Assembly: GCF_052857255.1 (NCBI RefSeq) | Contig: NC_135497.1 | Span: 192,418,530-192,482,529 of the forward strand | Source of the DNA: Amblyomma americanum | Taxonomy: Eukaryota > Arthropoda > Arachnida > Ixodida > Ixodidae | Direction of reading: 5' to 3' | DNA: 64,000 nucleotides | In this document: piece after piece, positions 13,330 through 25,621 of the stretch | How positions within the stretch are numbered: position 1 is the first letter of the stretch | How the letters are laid out: each line of letters begins with the position of its first letter | The notes under the pieces: generated by a model | What the model was told of the DNA's origin: nothing | The model's input: the letters and a program-made list of their open reading frames with translations, nothing else | The model's database searches: none | Made by a program: the position numbers and the translations under genes

Positions 13330-13466
13330 TTAGCCATACGGAGTCATGGCCATGACTCAGCAAGAAGAGTGAACCAACGTGGCGTCACATACCCCATGAC
13401 GTCACCGAACAGGAAATGTTGCGAAAACGTGTTATCGCGGGTAGTGTCATTTCTAGGTAACGCTAA

Positions 13467-14156
13467 TGGTGAATTCCAATCACAGGCCCGGAGCGGTCTG
13501 CACGCTCTGTGACAGAGCGCCTGAATCCGGCGCAGAGCGCGCGACCTGAAATTGCGATTGGAGTGCACTTGCTCTGGCCAGAGCATGTAGGTGGCGCTCG
13601 CGAACTGCTGGCGGAAGTACCCGTCATTCCTTGCGCTTGCCCGCGCTTTTCGTGCGCGTCGTTGTCTGCTTTTCGACCTTTGCTGCAAGAGGTGAAGACT
13701 ACACCTGCTGCCTTTTGAGATGGAGGTGACGCCTGAAGTTTATGACAAGCTACTGCTTTCCGACTCGCTGTCGTCAAGCAGAGCGAGCGCCAGTGCGCGA
13801 TTCACTTTTGAGTCCATAGTGGCGGGCGAAGGTGATCGTCTGCTACGCAGCGCGGAGAGGAGCCGGTGCGGCGGGCTCGACAAGCCGCCGGAAATGGAAG
13901 GGGGGGGGGGGGGGGGGGCTGCTAGCGCTGCTAGCGCCGCTAAAGAGAACGTCACGCAAACTTCCGGTCGGATCCGCCGATTTCGGCGGAGCAGTCCCGA
14001 CTGCTCCACGGAGCAATCTCGACTCGGCAACCGCTCCCTGTCTACGATTGGAAGACGCGATCCGTGGCTCAGATCTGCGTTTGGAATACAGTTTCTCCGA
14101 AAAGAGCAGGAAACGTTGCTCCAGAAGTGCTCCAACTCTGCGATTGGAAGTCACCA
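13467..14156. mobile_element. PIF/Harbinger-type MITE, copy 2
   Basis: A 690-bp sister of the preceding element, in the same orientation and only 137 bp downstream. It is flanked by TAA on both sides (13464-13466 and 14157-14159). The ends match copy 1: TGGTGAATTCCAATCACAG, and complement of the right end TGGTGACTTCCAATCGCAG. The interior includes a G run at 13900-13918 and a plus-strand open frame (13720-14163) starting MEVTPEVYDKLLL. That frame runs into the terminal repeat and is broken by the G run relative to copy 1, so I treat it as non-coding. Confidence 0.8.
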
Positions 14157-14740
<584 letters not shown>

Positions 14741-15074
14741 AAGCACGAGGTGCTGGTGACCAAATGAAAGCAGCTTCACAGACGAGAAGTCAGGATCTAA
14801 TTGGATTCACTGCAGTCGAGCCGAAGTAAAACCAATAAAAGTCAGTGCCATCCGAAGAGGTCAAGATGTGATGCCTTCTGGCCCACCTCTGCACATCAAT
14901 TTGTAAAGCACCCTCTCCTGCACCACCTTTTTTTTTCTTAGCTTCGTTGTTAGTCGTATTTGTGACTTCGTTACGCATTCGCAGATATTATGAGCCAGGG
15001 ATATCACTATGCTAGCAAAGCTGCCACACAGCATATCTTCAAAATATTTATACATTTTTTTTAATTTATGTCAT
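14741..15074. other. No recognised features
   Basis: No gene or element identified. The segment lies between the TA tract and the 3' end of the RTE LINE. Confidence 0.45.
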
Positions 15075-16765
15075 CACCATCAGCCTTATTATGCCTTCTG
15101 CAGGGGAAACGCGTCTCCCAATTAACCAATTAACTCGGTCCTGTGCCATCTGAGGCCACCTTATCGCGGCTAACTTCTTAATCTCACCTGCCTACCTAAC
15201 TTTCTGCAGCCCCCTGCTACGCTTGCCTTCTCTTGGTATCCAGACCGTCACGCTCAACGATCACAGGTTATCTTGCCTTCGCATTACACACCCTGCCCAA
15301 GCCCATTTCTTCTTGATTTTGACTATGATGTCATTAACTTTCGTTTGTGTCCGGACCCCCTCTGCTCTCTTCCTGTCTCTTAACGTCGCAACTATCATTT
15401 TCCCTGTCTTGTGTTGTGCTCAGTTGTAGTTGAACCCTTTATGTTAGCCTCCACGTTCCTGCCCCATATGTGACTACCCGTAAGGTATAGTTGTATATTT
15501 TCATCTTGCGGCATACTGGCAAACTGCTATTCATGATCTGAGAGTGTCTGCCAAATGCGCTCCTCCCCAGTCTTATTGTTCTAGTTATTTAAATCTTATG
15601 GTCCGGATCAGCGGTCACTACCTGTGCTAAGTAGATGTATTCATTTACCACTTCCAGCGCCTCGCTACCAGATGTAAACTGCTGCACTCTTCCGATACTG
15701 TTGAATATTACTGAAGTTCTCTGCATATTAATTTTTAGACCCACATTTCTGTTTTGCCTGCCTAGGTCATTGATAATGCTTTGCAATTCGTCCCCTGAGT
15801 TACTTAGCAAAGCGATGTCGTCCGGGAGTCGCAGATTACTAGGGTATTCTCCATTAACTTTTATGCCCAGCTGTTCCCAATCCAAGCCTCTGAATAACTC
15901 CTGTAAAGAAGCGGTGGCACTGTAGGCATCCAGCCTCCCTGCTTAACGCCCTTCCTTATCGACGTTTTATTACTTTCTTAATAGAGGACTATGGTGGCTG
16001 TGCAGCCGCTATAGATATCTTCCAGTATTTTTACATATGGCTTCTACACCATGGTTCCGCAATGCCTACATGACTGCTGAGGTTTCGACTGAGTCAAATG
16101 TTTTCTCCCAGTCTATGAAGGCTCTAGTAGGAGATGGTTATATTCTGCGCATTTTTCTATCGCCTGGTCAATAGTGCAAACGTGGTCTACTGTAGAGCGC
16201 CCTTTACGAAAGCCTGCCTAGTGGCCCTTTGGTTGATTGAAGACTTAGGTTGCCCTGACTCTATTAGCGATTACCTTAGTAAATACCTTGCAGGAAACAG
16301 CCAGTAAGCTAATCGCTCTCTAATTTTTCACCTCCCTGACGTCCCCTTTCCTATGGATTAAGATAGTGCTAGAGTTCTTCCAAGGTTTCGGGACGCTCGA
16401 GGTCATGAGGCATTGCGTATACACGGTGACCAATTATTCTAGCACAATATTCCCACTGTCCCTCAACAGATCTCCTGTTACCTGATCCTCACCAGCTGCT
16501 TTCCCCCTTTTCATTGCTCATAAGGCTTTCTTTACTTCCTCTTTTGTTGCCGGCGCAATGTTCAATTTCTCTGCACTACTTCTTCTCTCATTATCGACCT
16601 GATTACTTTGGCTACTGTATAGTTCTGTGTAGAGCTCCTCTATCTTATTCATATTGGTAATAACATTGCCCTACTTTTCTCCTCTAGTTTCCTCTTCACC
16701 GCTTTCAGACTATATTCGTTCTTAAGAGTAGCCTTTATTCTCTCCATATTATGCTTCCTTATGTC
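15075..16765 (-). pseudogene. Decayed RTE-clade LINE (reverse transcriptase)
   Basis: Read on the minus strand, fragments of a non-LTR reverse transcriptase appear in the expected order but in shifting frames. Upstream: IEELYTELYSSQ, then a KRGKAAGEDQ block, then GFRKGRSTVDHVCTIDQAIE (motif 2), then KGVKQGG (normally followed by D). Next, in the one longer open frame 15885-15589, comes LRLPDDIALLSNSGDELQ, which corresponds to the catalytic YADD region, here changed to LPDD. The 3' part around 15100-15260 reads WIPREGKRSRG and a short tail. These motifs match RTE elements of arthropods. Several stops and frameshifts make it non-functional. A 3' fragment of a relative is at 38770-38995. Confidence 0.8.
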
Positions 16766-16774
16766 GGCTACGTT

Positions 16775-16990
16775 AATTGGCGCATTGGCGCATTTATATT
16801 GGAGGTGGTGGCCATTTACTACTCCCGGATGGCCAAGTCATGTAGGCAGTGCGTTATCGGCTGTGATCACCGAGATCAGGCCGCACCCCTTGCCTGATTA
16901 CGCAATATTCCACGAACACGCGTTTTTTTTTTTATCCGCGGCACCGAAATTCGAGCCGCGGTCCTCGAATCTCACGGTCCTGCCCTTTAG
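16775..16990 (-). repeat. Possible tRNA-related SINE copy
   Basis: On the minus strand a B-box-like CGGCTCGAATTTCGG lies near 16946-16960, followed by a T10 tract (A10 on this strand) and a repetitive-looking body. No second copy or target duplication was found in the window, so this rests on the B-box-like motif and general resemblance only. Confidence 0.35.
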
Positions 16991-17630
16991 GTAATGCAAA
17001 ATTTATGTAAAATTTATATAACGTTCCACAAAAGACATTAGGGAGGTCCGTACGCGTGATTTGTACAAGGGTAAATTATGTGGCGCAAAACAGAGTAAGC
17101 AAAAGGTAACAGAGAAGGTGCGATTCTTTTTGACGAGAGGGTCGAAGACAACAACGTGGGCCAGAAGGCCGTCATATTGGACGCCAATAGCGTTGCATTT
17201 GAAAAAAAAATGTGGCCGCATAAACGCAAAAATACCGCGACGACCAAGAGGAAGCACATATCGGGATTAAAATTTTAGTTAATTAATTCCTTTATTCTAA
17301 TCAGGCTGCCTCGGTGGCATGTTATTGAGGTGGGGAGTAGGGCAGGAAATATCATGTGCGGTGGTCGAAACAGGTGGCGCGCGCAAAAGACCACAAGGAT
17401 AGAAGCGCGGCCATTGGCGCGAGTGGAGCTCCGGGGCAGGGCCCTGTCCTAATTGCGAACATCCAGGGTGATGTGGTGGGCAAGAATTTACAATTTGCAT
17501 TGAACAATGACGGACGATTCAGCGTGGTTGGGCCAGTTACAAATTAGGTGCACTAGCATTTCGGTTTTCATTTCCTCATTGGCCATTCTCTACCTTGCAT
17601 TCATAGATCCCTGGAAGTCCTCATGCCATT
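16991..17630. other. No recognised features
   Basis: No gene or element identified. Open frames are below 90 codons and unmatched. Confidence 0.45.
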
Positions 17631-17870
17631 CCTGGGCGGAGTGGTGCAGCGGTTAAGCGACGCGCCACTGCCCTACGATGGCAGGTGCGGCCACCGCTGG
17701 TGCTTGTGAGACCCCGGTTGCTTTTCCCAAGCGCCCCATCGCAACAAATCATTAACTGAACTGCCAGCTGCCACGGTGGGCAGTTTCTCATAATCCGGCC
17801 GCCAGGTTGTGATGATGTCACACTGTTACGTGACCTAGTTTTTTTTAAGGTTACCACTCTTCCGCCACGC
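17631..17870 (+). mobile_element. tRNA-like SINE, family C
   Basis: The head GGGCGGAGTGGTGCAGCGGT has an A-box-like pattern. A degenerate B-box (GAGACCCCGGTTGC) follows, then a body with CCAGCTGCCACGGTGGGCAG and GGCCGCCAGGTTGTGATGAT. It is distinct from the other two SINE groups in the window and single-copy here, so its identity as a SINE rests on head structure only. Confidence 0.5.
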
Positions 17871-18739
17871 CATTATCCGCCCGATCAAAAACTGTGGTCA
17901 GAATACGTGCCCAATATTTCTGCTCATATAACGTACATTGAGCAAAATAATATAAATATGCGAATTACGCGCAAAACGGAAGGAAAGATCGATTTGCGGT
18001 TGCAAAATACAAGGTGTCAAGTGCACAAGTTGTTCGGCCCTGTACTTTTCTTTAAGGTTTACCAAAGTTGGTCGCAGAAACGCATAAAACCAAAATCCTT
18101 ATGGTTCGCTCTGGCATTAATACTTTTCATAAAAATCCTTGGAGATGCTGGTGCTTCATATGCACTTCGTATACAACATTGTCCTTTTCTCTGTGTAACC
18201 TGCGTCTAATCTAGCGTGTAGCCTGGTTGTATAGCCTGTAGCACACCCATTTCATAATCCATGGATCGTCCCCGGCGAATCCATATTTCTTTACTTTTTT
18301 TTTACAAATTGTGAGCCGTGGCTTCAAAATGCTATACTGGACGGAACTAGCGCTGGACATCACATTCGAGTGGGTAGATGCGTCACCGCTTTTGCTAAGA
18401 GCTGTTGTGTGTGTCCTCTCGTTCTGTATCCTTCTCGAGTGTTGCGCTACAACGATGGTTTTAGGTCACATTTTGGGAGCGCTTTTTTTATGTTGCGCCA
18501 TTTCTTCGCAACCATGGCTTCAGTCTGAAAATACGTCAGACCAACGTCGGTAAAGCCAGCATTGGATGTTGGCCCGAGATTCGGGTGCCAACGGTTAGCC
18601 GCGTATAACGTAGTACATGTCCCCCTCCCAAGCTCAGCCCTACCGCTTTTGCTAAGGTCAGGCCAAGCAAATTTTGGTATGGGTAATGAAATTGGCCCCG
18701 CCTTTGTGCCGGGGTTGTTTTGACCGTTGAGGCGGGTTT
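17871..18739. other. No recognised features
   Basis: No gene or element identified. An 18311-18553 frame with hydrophobic runs has no start context or splice support and is not called. Confidence 0.4.
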
Positions 18740-18895
18740 ACCGCTTCGATCCCGTCCACATTTCTGTGCATACCATCGCGAAAATGCTAGTGCACATAAA
18801 GAAGCCCACATGTCGAAATAATTCCACAGCCTCCGTATACGGCCTTCCTGACATCCAACAGTGTTGATTTGGCATGTTAAAACCTATCGGCTTCA
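18740..18895 (+). mobile_element. Diverged fragment of Ruka-like SINE
   Basis: The sequence follows the body of the SINE at 40620-40853 in order. GTGCACATAAAGAAGCCCAC corresponds to GTGCACGTGAAAGAACCCCA; GTCGAAATAATTCC and GGCATGTTAAAACCTA also align. The tRNA head is missing or too decayed to see. Many substitutions suggest an old insertion. Confidence 0.55.
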
Positions 18896-19156
18896 TCAAA
18901 ATACATCCAAGGTACAAGTCCCCCTCATGCGTCATGATATCCGGCATCGTAAGCCTGTCAGCTTAGGCTGCTAGATATATTACCTCTTGATACTTTTGTT
19001 CGCTTTTTCCATGAGATGTGTCATCGCTCATTATGCCTGTCCGACAACTTTCATAGCAGCGCATTTTTGCGCGTACAAAATACGCCTCCATAGCTGATTT
19101 TTGAGGCGAAGGTTTTACGGCGATTTTTGAGTTCGCAGTAAGCGTCAGCTTAAAGC

Positions 19157-19270
19157 AGAAATTTTTCGAAGCGCTAAAACAACACAGGCGAAGAAAGAGC
19201 AGATAAGAACGAGCGCTTGTACCTGTCTCTTCTTGCTTCGTCCGTGTTGTTTTAGCGCTTTGAAAAATGT
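19157..19270. repeat. Inverted repeat / hairpin of about 110 bp
   Basis: The left arm TTCGAAGCGCTAAAACAACA pairs with the complement of TGTTGTTTTAGCGCTTTGAA, and pairing continues through GGCGAAGAAAGAGC against CTTGCTTCGTC with mismatches. It is probably a small MITE or the terminal remnant of a DNA transposon. No target duplication is clear. Confidence 0.75.
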
Positions 19271-20025
19271 CATACTTGCACCAACTAGCCCGATCCGTCA
19301 CACTTCATAAAGCAGAAGAACCGAAGCTGCTCACAGTTACGGACAGCGTGGCCAAGTTACGCATGGAACGAAGACGGTAATGCAAAGCCAGTAGACCGGC
19401 GAGACGTCATCATTTCCACTGGTGTAAGCCGATTAGGCTTGCACGTATTGCTCTCGTTGAAGTAAGCCTCATGCTCGGCAACGAACATAATACTTATCCT
19501 CGGAGGCTTCTCATTTTCAAAATGCATTCTTTCTTCTGGTAACGCTCGTCGCCTTGTGCACAGTCATAGCGGAGGGAGGAAGTTGTATTCGACTGGGTAG
19601 AAGCTATTATTTCGGGCACGATCAAAACATAGTATCCGGGTTTCAGGGACGTCTGCTGCATAGTAATGCACTTGCCACACTTCAGTAGTATTATTTCGCA
19701 CGAAACGCATATAGAGCAGGGCCACTTGGCGTCTTGCAAGGTCTAGTAACCATGTGCACAGGGTTCTTTGACATAATGCGTTAACGTCGAACATATCGCG
19801 TGCATGCTAGCAGACGTCGAGCTCTATACTCGTCACGTACCAACCGGCCCAAATTAGTGTTATCCTTTACTACACAACCGTGTTCTATTCCTGCTTCTGA
19901 TGTTTGTACAGATACCTTAATTACCATTAGCAGTGTGTCCCGGCCCCCGAGTGCCCCTTCACCTCACAGTAGCCTTTATCGCAACATTATCCCAATTTTG
20001 CCAGAATTAAATGTCATTATTAATT
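19271..20025. other. No recognised features
   Basis: No gene or element identified here on either strand. Confidence 0.45.
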
Positions 20026-20272
20026 CCAGCCTCCGCGTTGGCTAGTGGTTATGGTGATCGGCTGCTGACCCGAAAGACGTGGGTTTGATCCCGGCCGCGG
20101 CGGTCGCGTGTTGCTGCAAGCTAAACATTAGAGGGCCGTGTACTGCGCGGTGTCGGTGCACGTTAAAGAACCCCAGGTGGTCGAAATTATCCGCAGCCCT
20201 CAACTACGGCATCCCTCATATCCGGGGTCGCTTATGGCGTTTAAACCCCACAAACCATTATTAAATTTAGAG
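20026..20272 (+). mobile_element. Ruka-like tRNA-derived SINE
   Basis: A full-length-looking copy. The head CTCCGCGTTGGCTAGTGGTT holds the A box and GGTTTGATCCCGG near 20082-20094 the B box. The body has GTGCACGTTAAAGAACCCCA and GTGGTCGAAATTATCC, and the tail is AAACCATTATTAAAT. It aligns along its length with the copy at 40620-40853. The 3' tail of short A/T repeats is typical for this tick SINE group (family knowledge). Confidence 0.85.
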
Positions 20273-23200
20273 GGACAGCTGTAAATAATAAGGGAGTAAT
20301 TACTCATTGACATCCACCCAAGCGCAGCCATACGGCTACAAAGCCATACCGCTGTAAATGCTTAGCGGACCGGATGGTAAATACAAAATTACGCAGTATC
20401 CTCTTCACTTGTTCTTTTTCTTTTTATGTTCGCACGGCTGCATTCGTCCGCATAAGCTCAGATCCTGCTACAAACTGGGCCAAACACTGTTTGATGAGTG
20501 ATCGACTTGTAAACTGATTGCCTTTATACCCCTTTGCAGTAAACTAAACGAGTGTTCAGAAACTCCTCTATCTAATAGGATCATGAATCGGATGAAGTCG
20601 CTAAGCCGCTAAGGTTTCTAGCTATGGTTTCCGGCGCTCGCTCTTCTCTGGGACATTTGTGTACGATTGCACGGACAAAGGCTGCATGGACTGGGGTGCC
20701 TCGATGCCAGCGCCGCCTTTCAGGGTGGTGCCATCGTTTGACCACCCCCTACGCCACCTCTTTCTCGCTGCGACGCGATTTTGAATCACGGCGGGCGGGC
20801 GCAGTTGCTGGGTGCAAGCAGCTGTGCTTGCGTAGTTCAAGGCACAGTGGCTGCGGATGACTCGATGGTGGTTCTACTTGTTTGAGAGTGTTTGACCGCA
20901 TGATCGACGAGCTTGTCAAGTACACCGAGCCATTATGACGGGCTCTAGTGTGCCAATGCGCTCCTGGTCAACGCTTAAAGGCCTGCGTTGTTTTCGCTAT
21001 CCCCGGGACTCGGAGCAGTAATTATGGTCAATTTTTAGGTAGCAGTTATTTATCCAAAAGCATAACCCATTACCACCCAATTCTGCAGGCAAAATAGGAA
21101 TTGTACACATAGGCATCGTTAATATTTGCATTCTTTTAAATAAACCGTTTCTGGTTGATTCTTTTCCACAAAGCATGGCTTTTCAAAGTCGATAACTTTT
21201 AGTTCGGATTTAAAATTATAAGAAAAGAATTACTGCAGCTATTTAATGACCTGAAACTCTCCCTTTTTTGTGTAGGTTTATATGAATGGTTTATTAATGA
21301 GTACATATTGGCTCGATTAAATAAATACAATAAAAAATATATGCAGAAATGGGTTTCACGAACTGAGGAATCACAGTAGAGCAACCGGTGCGCATGTCCA
21401 TGGCTCAAGCGAAGTCTGCATATAAGCGCACGCAAGAGCACTAGCTCGGTGTTTGTGCGCCTGTCAGAAAAATGAAACGAGTGAAAAACTTGCAGTAATC
21501 CTTTGCCCTATCGCCAACGAGGGGCAATCAGTTTTCGTGGGCCTCGAGAAAGAAAACGCAAACGGAGTGGCAACGTTGGAATACGGTGGCATCGTTTTGT
21601 ATACCAGCGCCCGCCTGTAAACAAATGTAGTTGCACCCCTATAAGCAATAAACAGGCGAGAAACCCGCAACTACGCTTTGAAAGATTTAGAAGCAGACCG
21701 ACAACAGTCTTTGCGAGCACAAGAAACGGAAACAGCCCGCACGACGAAAGGGAAACCAACCGCAGCGCGCGAGCGGCTCATGACGTGCGGCTGTTATCAA
21801 AACGCAGGACTTTAAAAACCAAAAAGCAGGTAGAAAAAGATAGAAAACTATTTCTTCCACTCGCACGGAGCGGTAGTACCTGCTGGGCAACGGATCTTTA
21901 AAATAATAACGCGTTTTCCAAACCAACAGACGGCACACTAATTGTTCAACCTCGACTACTCAGGGTCCTAAAATTACTTCGTACAATTACGTCTTCGACC
22001 CTCGGATGTTAAAATGGCTATTATGAGTAAAAAGATGCGCAGTGCGATACTGATGAAAATGACTGTTCAAGTCAAAGCGCTCTGAAGCGCCCCTAGAGCA
22101 TGAACGGCGCTGTTACAAACGCTAGCGCAGCTGATCCCGTGTGATTAAATATGGCGACGCCGTTGAAGTTGTCTCCACCCTGAACGGCGGAGCCTCCATT
22201 GAGGCAACCTACCACGGTCGGATCGGTAGCGTCACCTAGAGAGAGTTGTTAGAACTTCGTTGTGGTATAATGCGATCGCTGTCACTGAACGGCGCTAATC
22301 GCTTAGTAGGTATTGTAGGTAGACTTTAAATAGGTAATGATGGGTCACCCTGTAAGTAGTCATGGTGACTAGGGAGCCTCGATGCTCGCGTGGCGATGTA
22401 TCAGTGTACCATAATTGTGACGGCAGTCATGCTCGCATTGCGTTGCCTGGCCACCTGGCTCTGTACACAGAATGCTTGTACAGCACTGATCAGAGTTAAA
22501 ATTAACGTGGGAGCGCGTGTCAAGCCTGCAAATGTCAAAGCAGGCTACCGAGATCAATGCTGCAAAAATTTTATCCATGAAGTGATTACAAATGCGGCGA
22601 GGCTATGTTTCTCTCGCGCGCACTGGACGACTGATGCAAGCAGGATTAGAATACGATACTTCATTATATGCTAACGTTTCGACTATGCAGTGCGGGCGAT
22701 GGAATGGCCGCTCTTTCAGAGGTGACTGCTGCGCCACACTCGAGGTACGTGAGCGAATGCTTCTCGATGACGTTTTGGTAGGCTGCTCAGGTAGTGTCCG
22801 TTGCCACTCTCTACTCTGTTAGCGCCCGTTTTGCTCATCGCTGTACACTCTACATTCAATAAAATTAGCTGACCAACCATTCAAACAATCACACCATGTA
22901 TATAAGATGTGGCAGGTGGATGACAAACGCAAAAATATCCCTTATGAAAATAATTTTTTCGTTTCCATTGGCGCCATATTGGTTTCTCGTTGAATCAATG
23001 GTAATTCAACAGACACGCAAAGCTATTTAAGACATTAAATACGAATTCAACTGAATATATGCAGGGTGTTCTGGATTTATCTGTCTAGATTGTAAAAATT
23101 CTCCTGTTCAAACTGCTTGGCTGTTTGGGCTCAAACTCAGACGTTAGGGTAGCTTATGATAATCATCGTTTTTAAATAAATAACTTAAACATCGGAACTT

Positions 23201-23734
23201 GCCTGAATTATCTGGAATTGGCGAAAAAATTAGGCTGTGGATTTGCTCAGCTAATCCAGGATATACAAAGCGAAAGCTGTCGGCGTTCATTGTGTTCATT
23301 GGCGTTGGCGTTGGCAAAGTTCTAGACTCTGATGATTTTGAGGAAAGGGAGGGCGCATAACTGGCTCCCTGGACGCCTCAATCGCGCTTTGAGGTACGTG
23401 GCGGTGGTGAGAGAGATAGAGAGAGAGGTGCGGGCTGCATGCATTAGCGCTGACAACGTTGTGGCAGACAAGCGGCGCTGCAGCAATTGGCCGCAGTGTT
23501 CATAGGGTGACCAACCTCTCGCGATCAACCGTTAACTGCCACCTGCCAGGGTGGCAGGGCGGGCGCGCTGCCTATACAGTGTGCGGAACGCACTCGACGT
23601 TACAGACGCCAAGCCGCGTCTGCTCGGCTAGATCACGTGGTCAGGCAGCAGCCGCTCCGCGGCTGTGGAGCCCTGGTGCAGCGACGGCGAAGACTGCTCG
23701 TCGGCGCGGCGAAGTCACGCGATGCGTTTTAATA
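20273..23734. other. Long stretch without recognised features
   Basis: About 3.5 kb with no recognised gene. A short GA-rich tract (GAGAGAGATAGAGAGAGAG) lies near 23408-23426. The segment near 23580-23625 (GGAACGCACTCGACGTTACA) is matched by one near 30377-30420, so part of this stretch belongs to an unnamed dispersed repeat. Open frames of up to 132 codons (21503-21901, basic and arginine-rich) have no known domain. Confidence 0.4.
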
Positions 23735-24432
23735 GTCAGATATTCGCGTCGTCTGCGGCGACGACGAAACGAATCAGGCCGCTCTCTCATTGCACCGGTG
23801 GCGCCATCTCTTTTGTCGACCATGGAGATTAGGCAAATTAATTATTATTAATTGGTTTTGGGGGAAAGTAAATGGCGCAGTATCTGTCTCATATATCGTT
23901 GGACACCTGAACCGCGCCGTAAGGGAAGGGATAAAGGAGGGAATGAAAGAAGAAAGGAAGGAAGAGGTGCCGTAGTGGAGGGCTCCGGAATAATTTCGAC
24001 CACCTGGGGATCTTTAACGTGCACTGACATCGCACAGCACACGGGCGCCTTAGCGTTTTTCCTCCATAAAAACGCAGCCGCCGCGGTCGGGTTCGAACCC
24101 GGGAACTCCGGATCAGTAGTCGAGCGCCCTAACCACTGAGCCACCGCGGCGGGTTAGATTAGGCAAAGGAGGGGGCCTTTTGCGGGAAGTTTGAAGACTC
24201 TTCAAAAAATGCTTTATCAATGATCACAGAAAGCTTATTTTGGTCAAAACTGCACTAAGTTTAAAGACTTTAGTGGTAGAGCGTCTAAAAAAACCTCCCG
24301 CAGAAAACTCCCCTGCCTCCTTTGCCGAATATCCACGTACAAGAAACGAGATGGCGACACCTGTGCAATCGCTGCGAAAGCGGCCTTTTTCGTTTCATCG
24401 TCGCCGCAGACGATGAGAATAATTGACTTTCT
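23735..24432. mobile_element. Inverted-repeat element interrupted by a SINE
   Basis: The left arm (23735-23837 plus 24168-24187) and the right arm (24291-24432) are inverted copies. CGTCTGCGGCGACGACGAAA on the left pairs with the complement of TTTCATCGTCGCCGCAGACG on the right, and GGCAAAGGAGGGGGCCTTTT pairs with the right-hand CCCCTGCCTCCTTTGCC region. The left arm is cut by the SINE at 23838-24155, so the element is older than that SINE. It has no coding content and its family is unknown. Confidence 0.75.
23838..24155 (-). mobile_element. tRNA-derived SINE (Ruka-like) with 12-bp target duplication
   Basis: On the minus strand it starts with CCGCCGCGGTGGCTCAGTGG (A box) and has the B box GGGTTCGAACCCG near 24090-24102. 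It ends in a T/A-rich tail (AATTAATAATAATTAATT). It is flanked by direct repeats AGATTAGGCAAA at 23826-23837 and 24156-24167, the mark of LINE-driven insertion. The body is nearly identical to the copy at 29107-29455, so both are fairly young. Confidence 0.92.
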
Positions 24433-25620
24433 CTTGTTGATTCAGCCAAGTACTCGAAACAATCGCGGTAGAAAACAATTCTGCCGACCAAATGCCATTT
24501 CTGTGCGAAATTTGAGCTCGAACAATTCACTGGTTTAGCTGTGAGGTGCATTCTACCGCGCGTGTATATTTGCGGAACACGCTGCAGTTTAAATGTTTGC
24601 AATACGATTTCTAGCCCACGTTTTGTTCCCACGAGTTGTGCTCGTTTTGTTCAGCAAAAGATGACTGTATCACTGTGGGCACACATCAAGCTTGTACTAC
24701 ACAGTGCATAACAACTATGCTGCACGTTGTAAGCTTGATACTGTCGTCAACTGCTGCTATTCCGCGTAAATGAAGAGAGAAAATATCAAAACAACGCTCT
24801 TTATTATGATGAATAAAATATCCAAAACAAACGGCACAAGCCGCATCTAAGCTGGTTGCACTAAATGTGGTAGCAGACAAAAACTAGCGCAACTGGAATA
24901 AATCATATCGCCAGCATATGCAGACGAATGGCGCATCACACTAACAAAAATAGCATTACGACACAAGCACCTAAGATCCCACTAGGAATCTCCTGAGACG
25001 GGCTACTTTACTTAGTCGCGGTGACATGCACATGTATGCACGCGCTTGTTATGCCGTGAAACATTCGTTAGATGGTGGACAGCCCAAGAAAAAAATAAAA
25101 GTGCCCCTGACCGCACCGTCCGTGGCGCAACGGCCTAAACCAATTGAAAATAAATAATGAGGAAACAGATCATGAACTTTCCTGCCTCCTTGCACAGACT
25201 GCGTGGCCCACCGATCGTTTTTTGCATCCCGCAATAGCTTCTGTAAGCCGCAAAGTTATTGACCAATAGGCTGCAACTCAAAAACAGAACAGTTACGCGA
25301 AACGCGCGCAAAGAAATGCGTCGATATTGTTTTGACTCAGATGTTGAATGCACCCTCTGCTTGGCGTGCACATGGCGGCTTCGTCTCTGAGAAAAAAAAT
25401 GCAATAATGCTTTTAGTACAGCTCCGGTCCGGTTTAAATAATATGTGCGCACATTCTTCGCCTGTCCGGAAGGCGAGGAGAATGCACTTGCATGGCGAAT
25501 AAATTATCTTAGCAATAGCGAAAGCATATTCTGTATACTAACTTGATAAAAGAAGCGATTCGCTTAGCCATTAGGAGCTACGAAAGGAACCAGTTCCCGA
25601 ACGGAACCGTCGCAGGATCT
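24433..25620. other. No recognised features
   Basis: No gene or element identified. The stretch ends where LINE A begins. Confidence 0.45.
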
Positions 25621-25621
25621 G

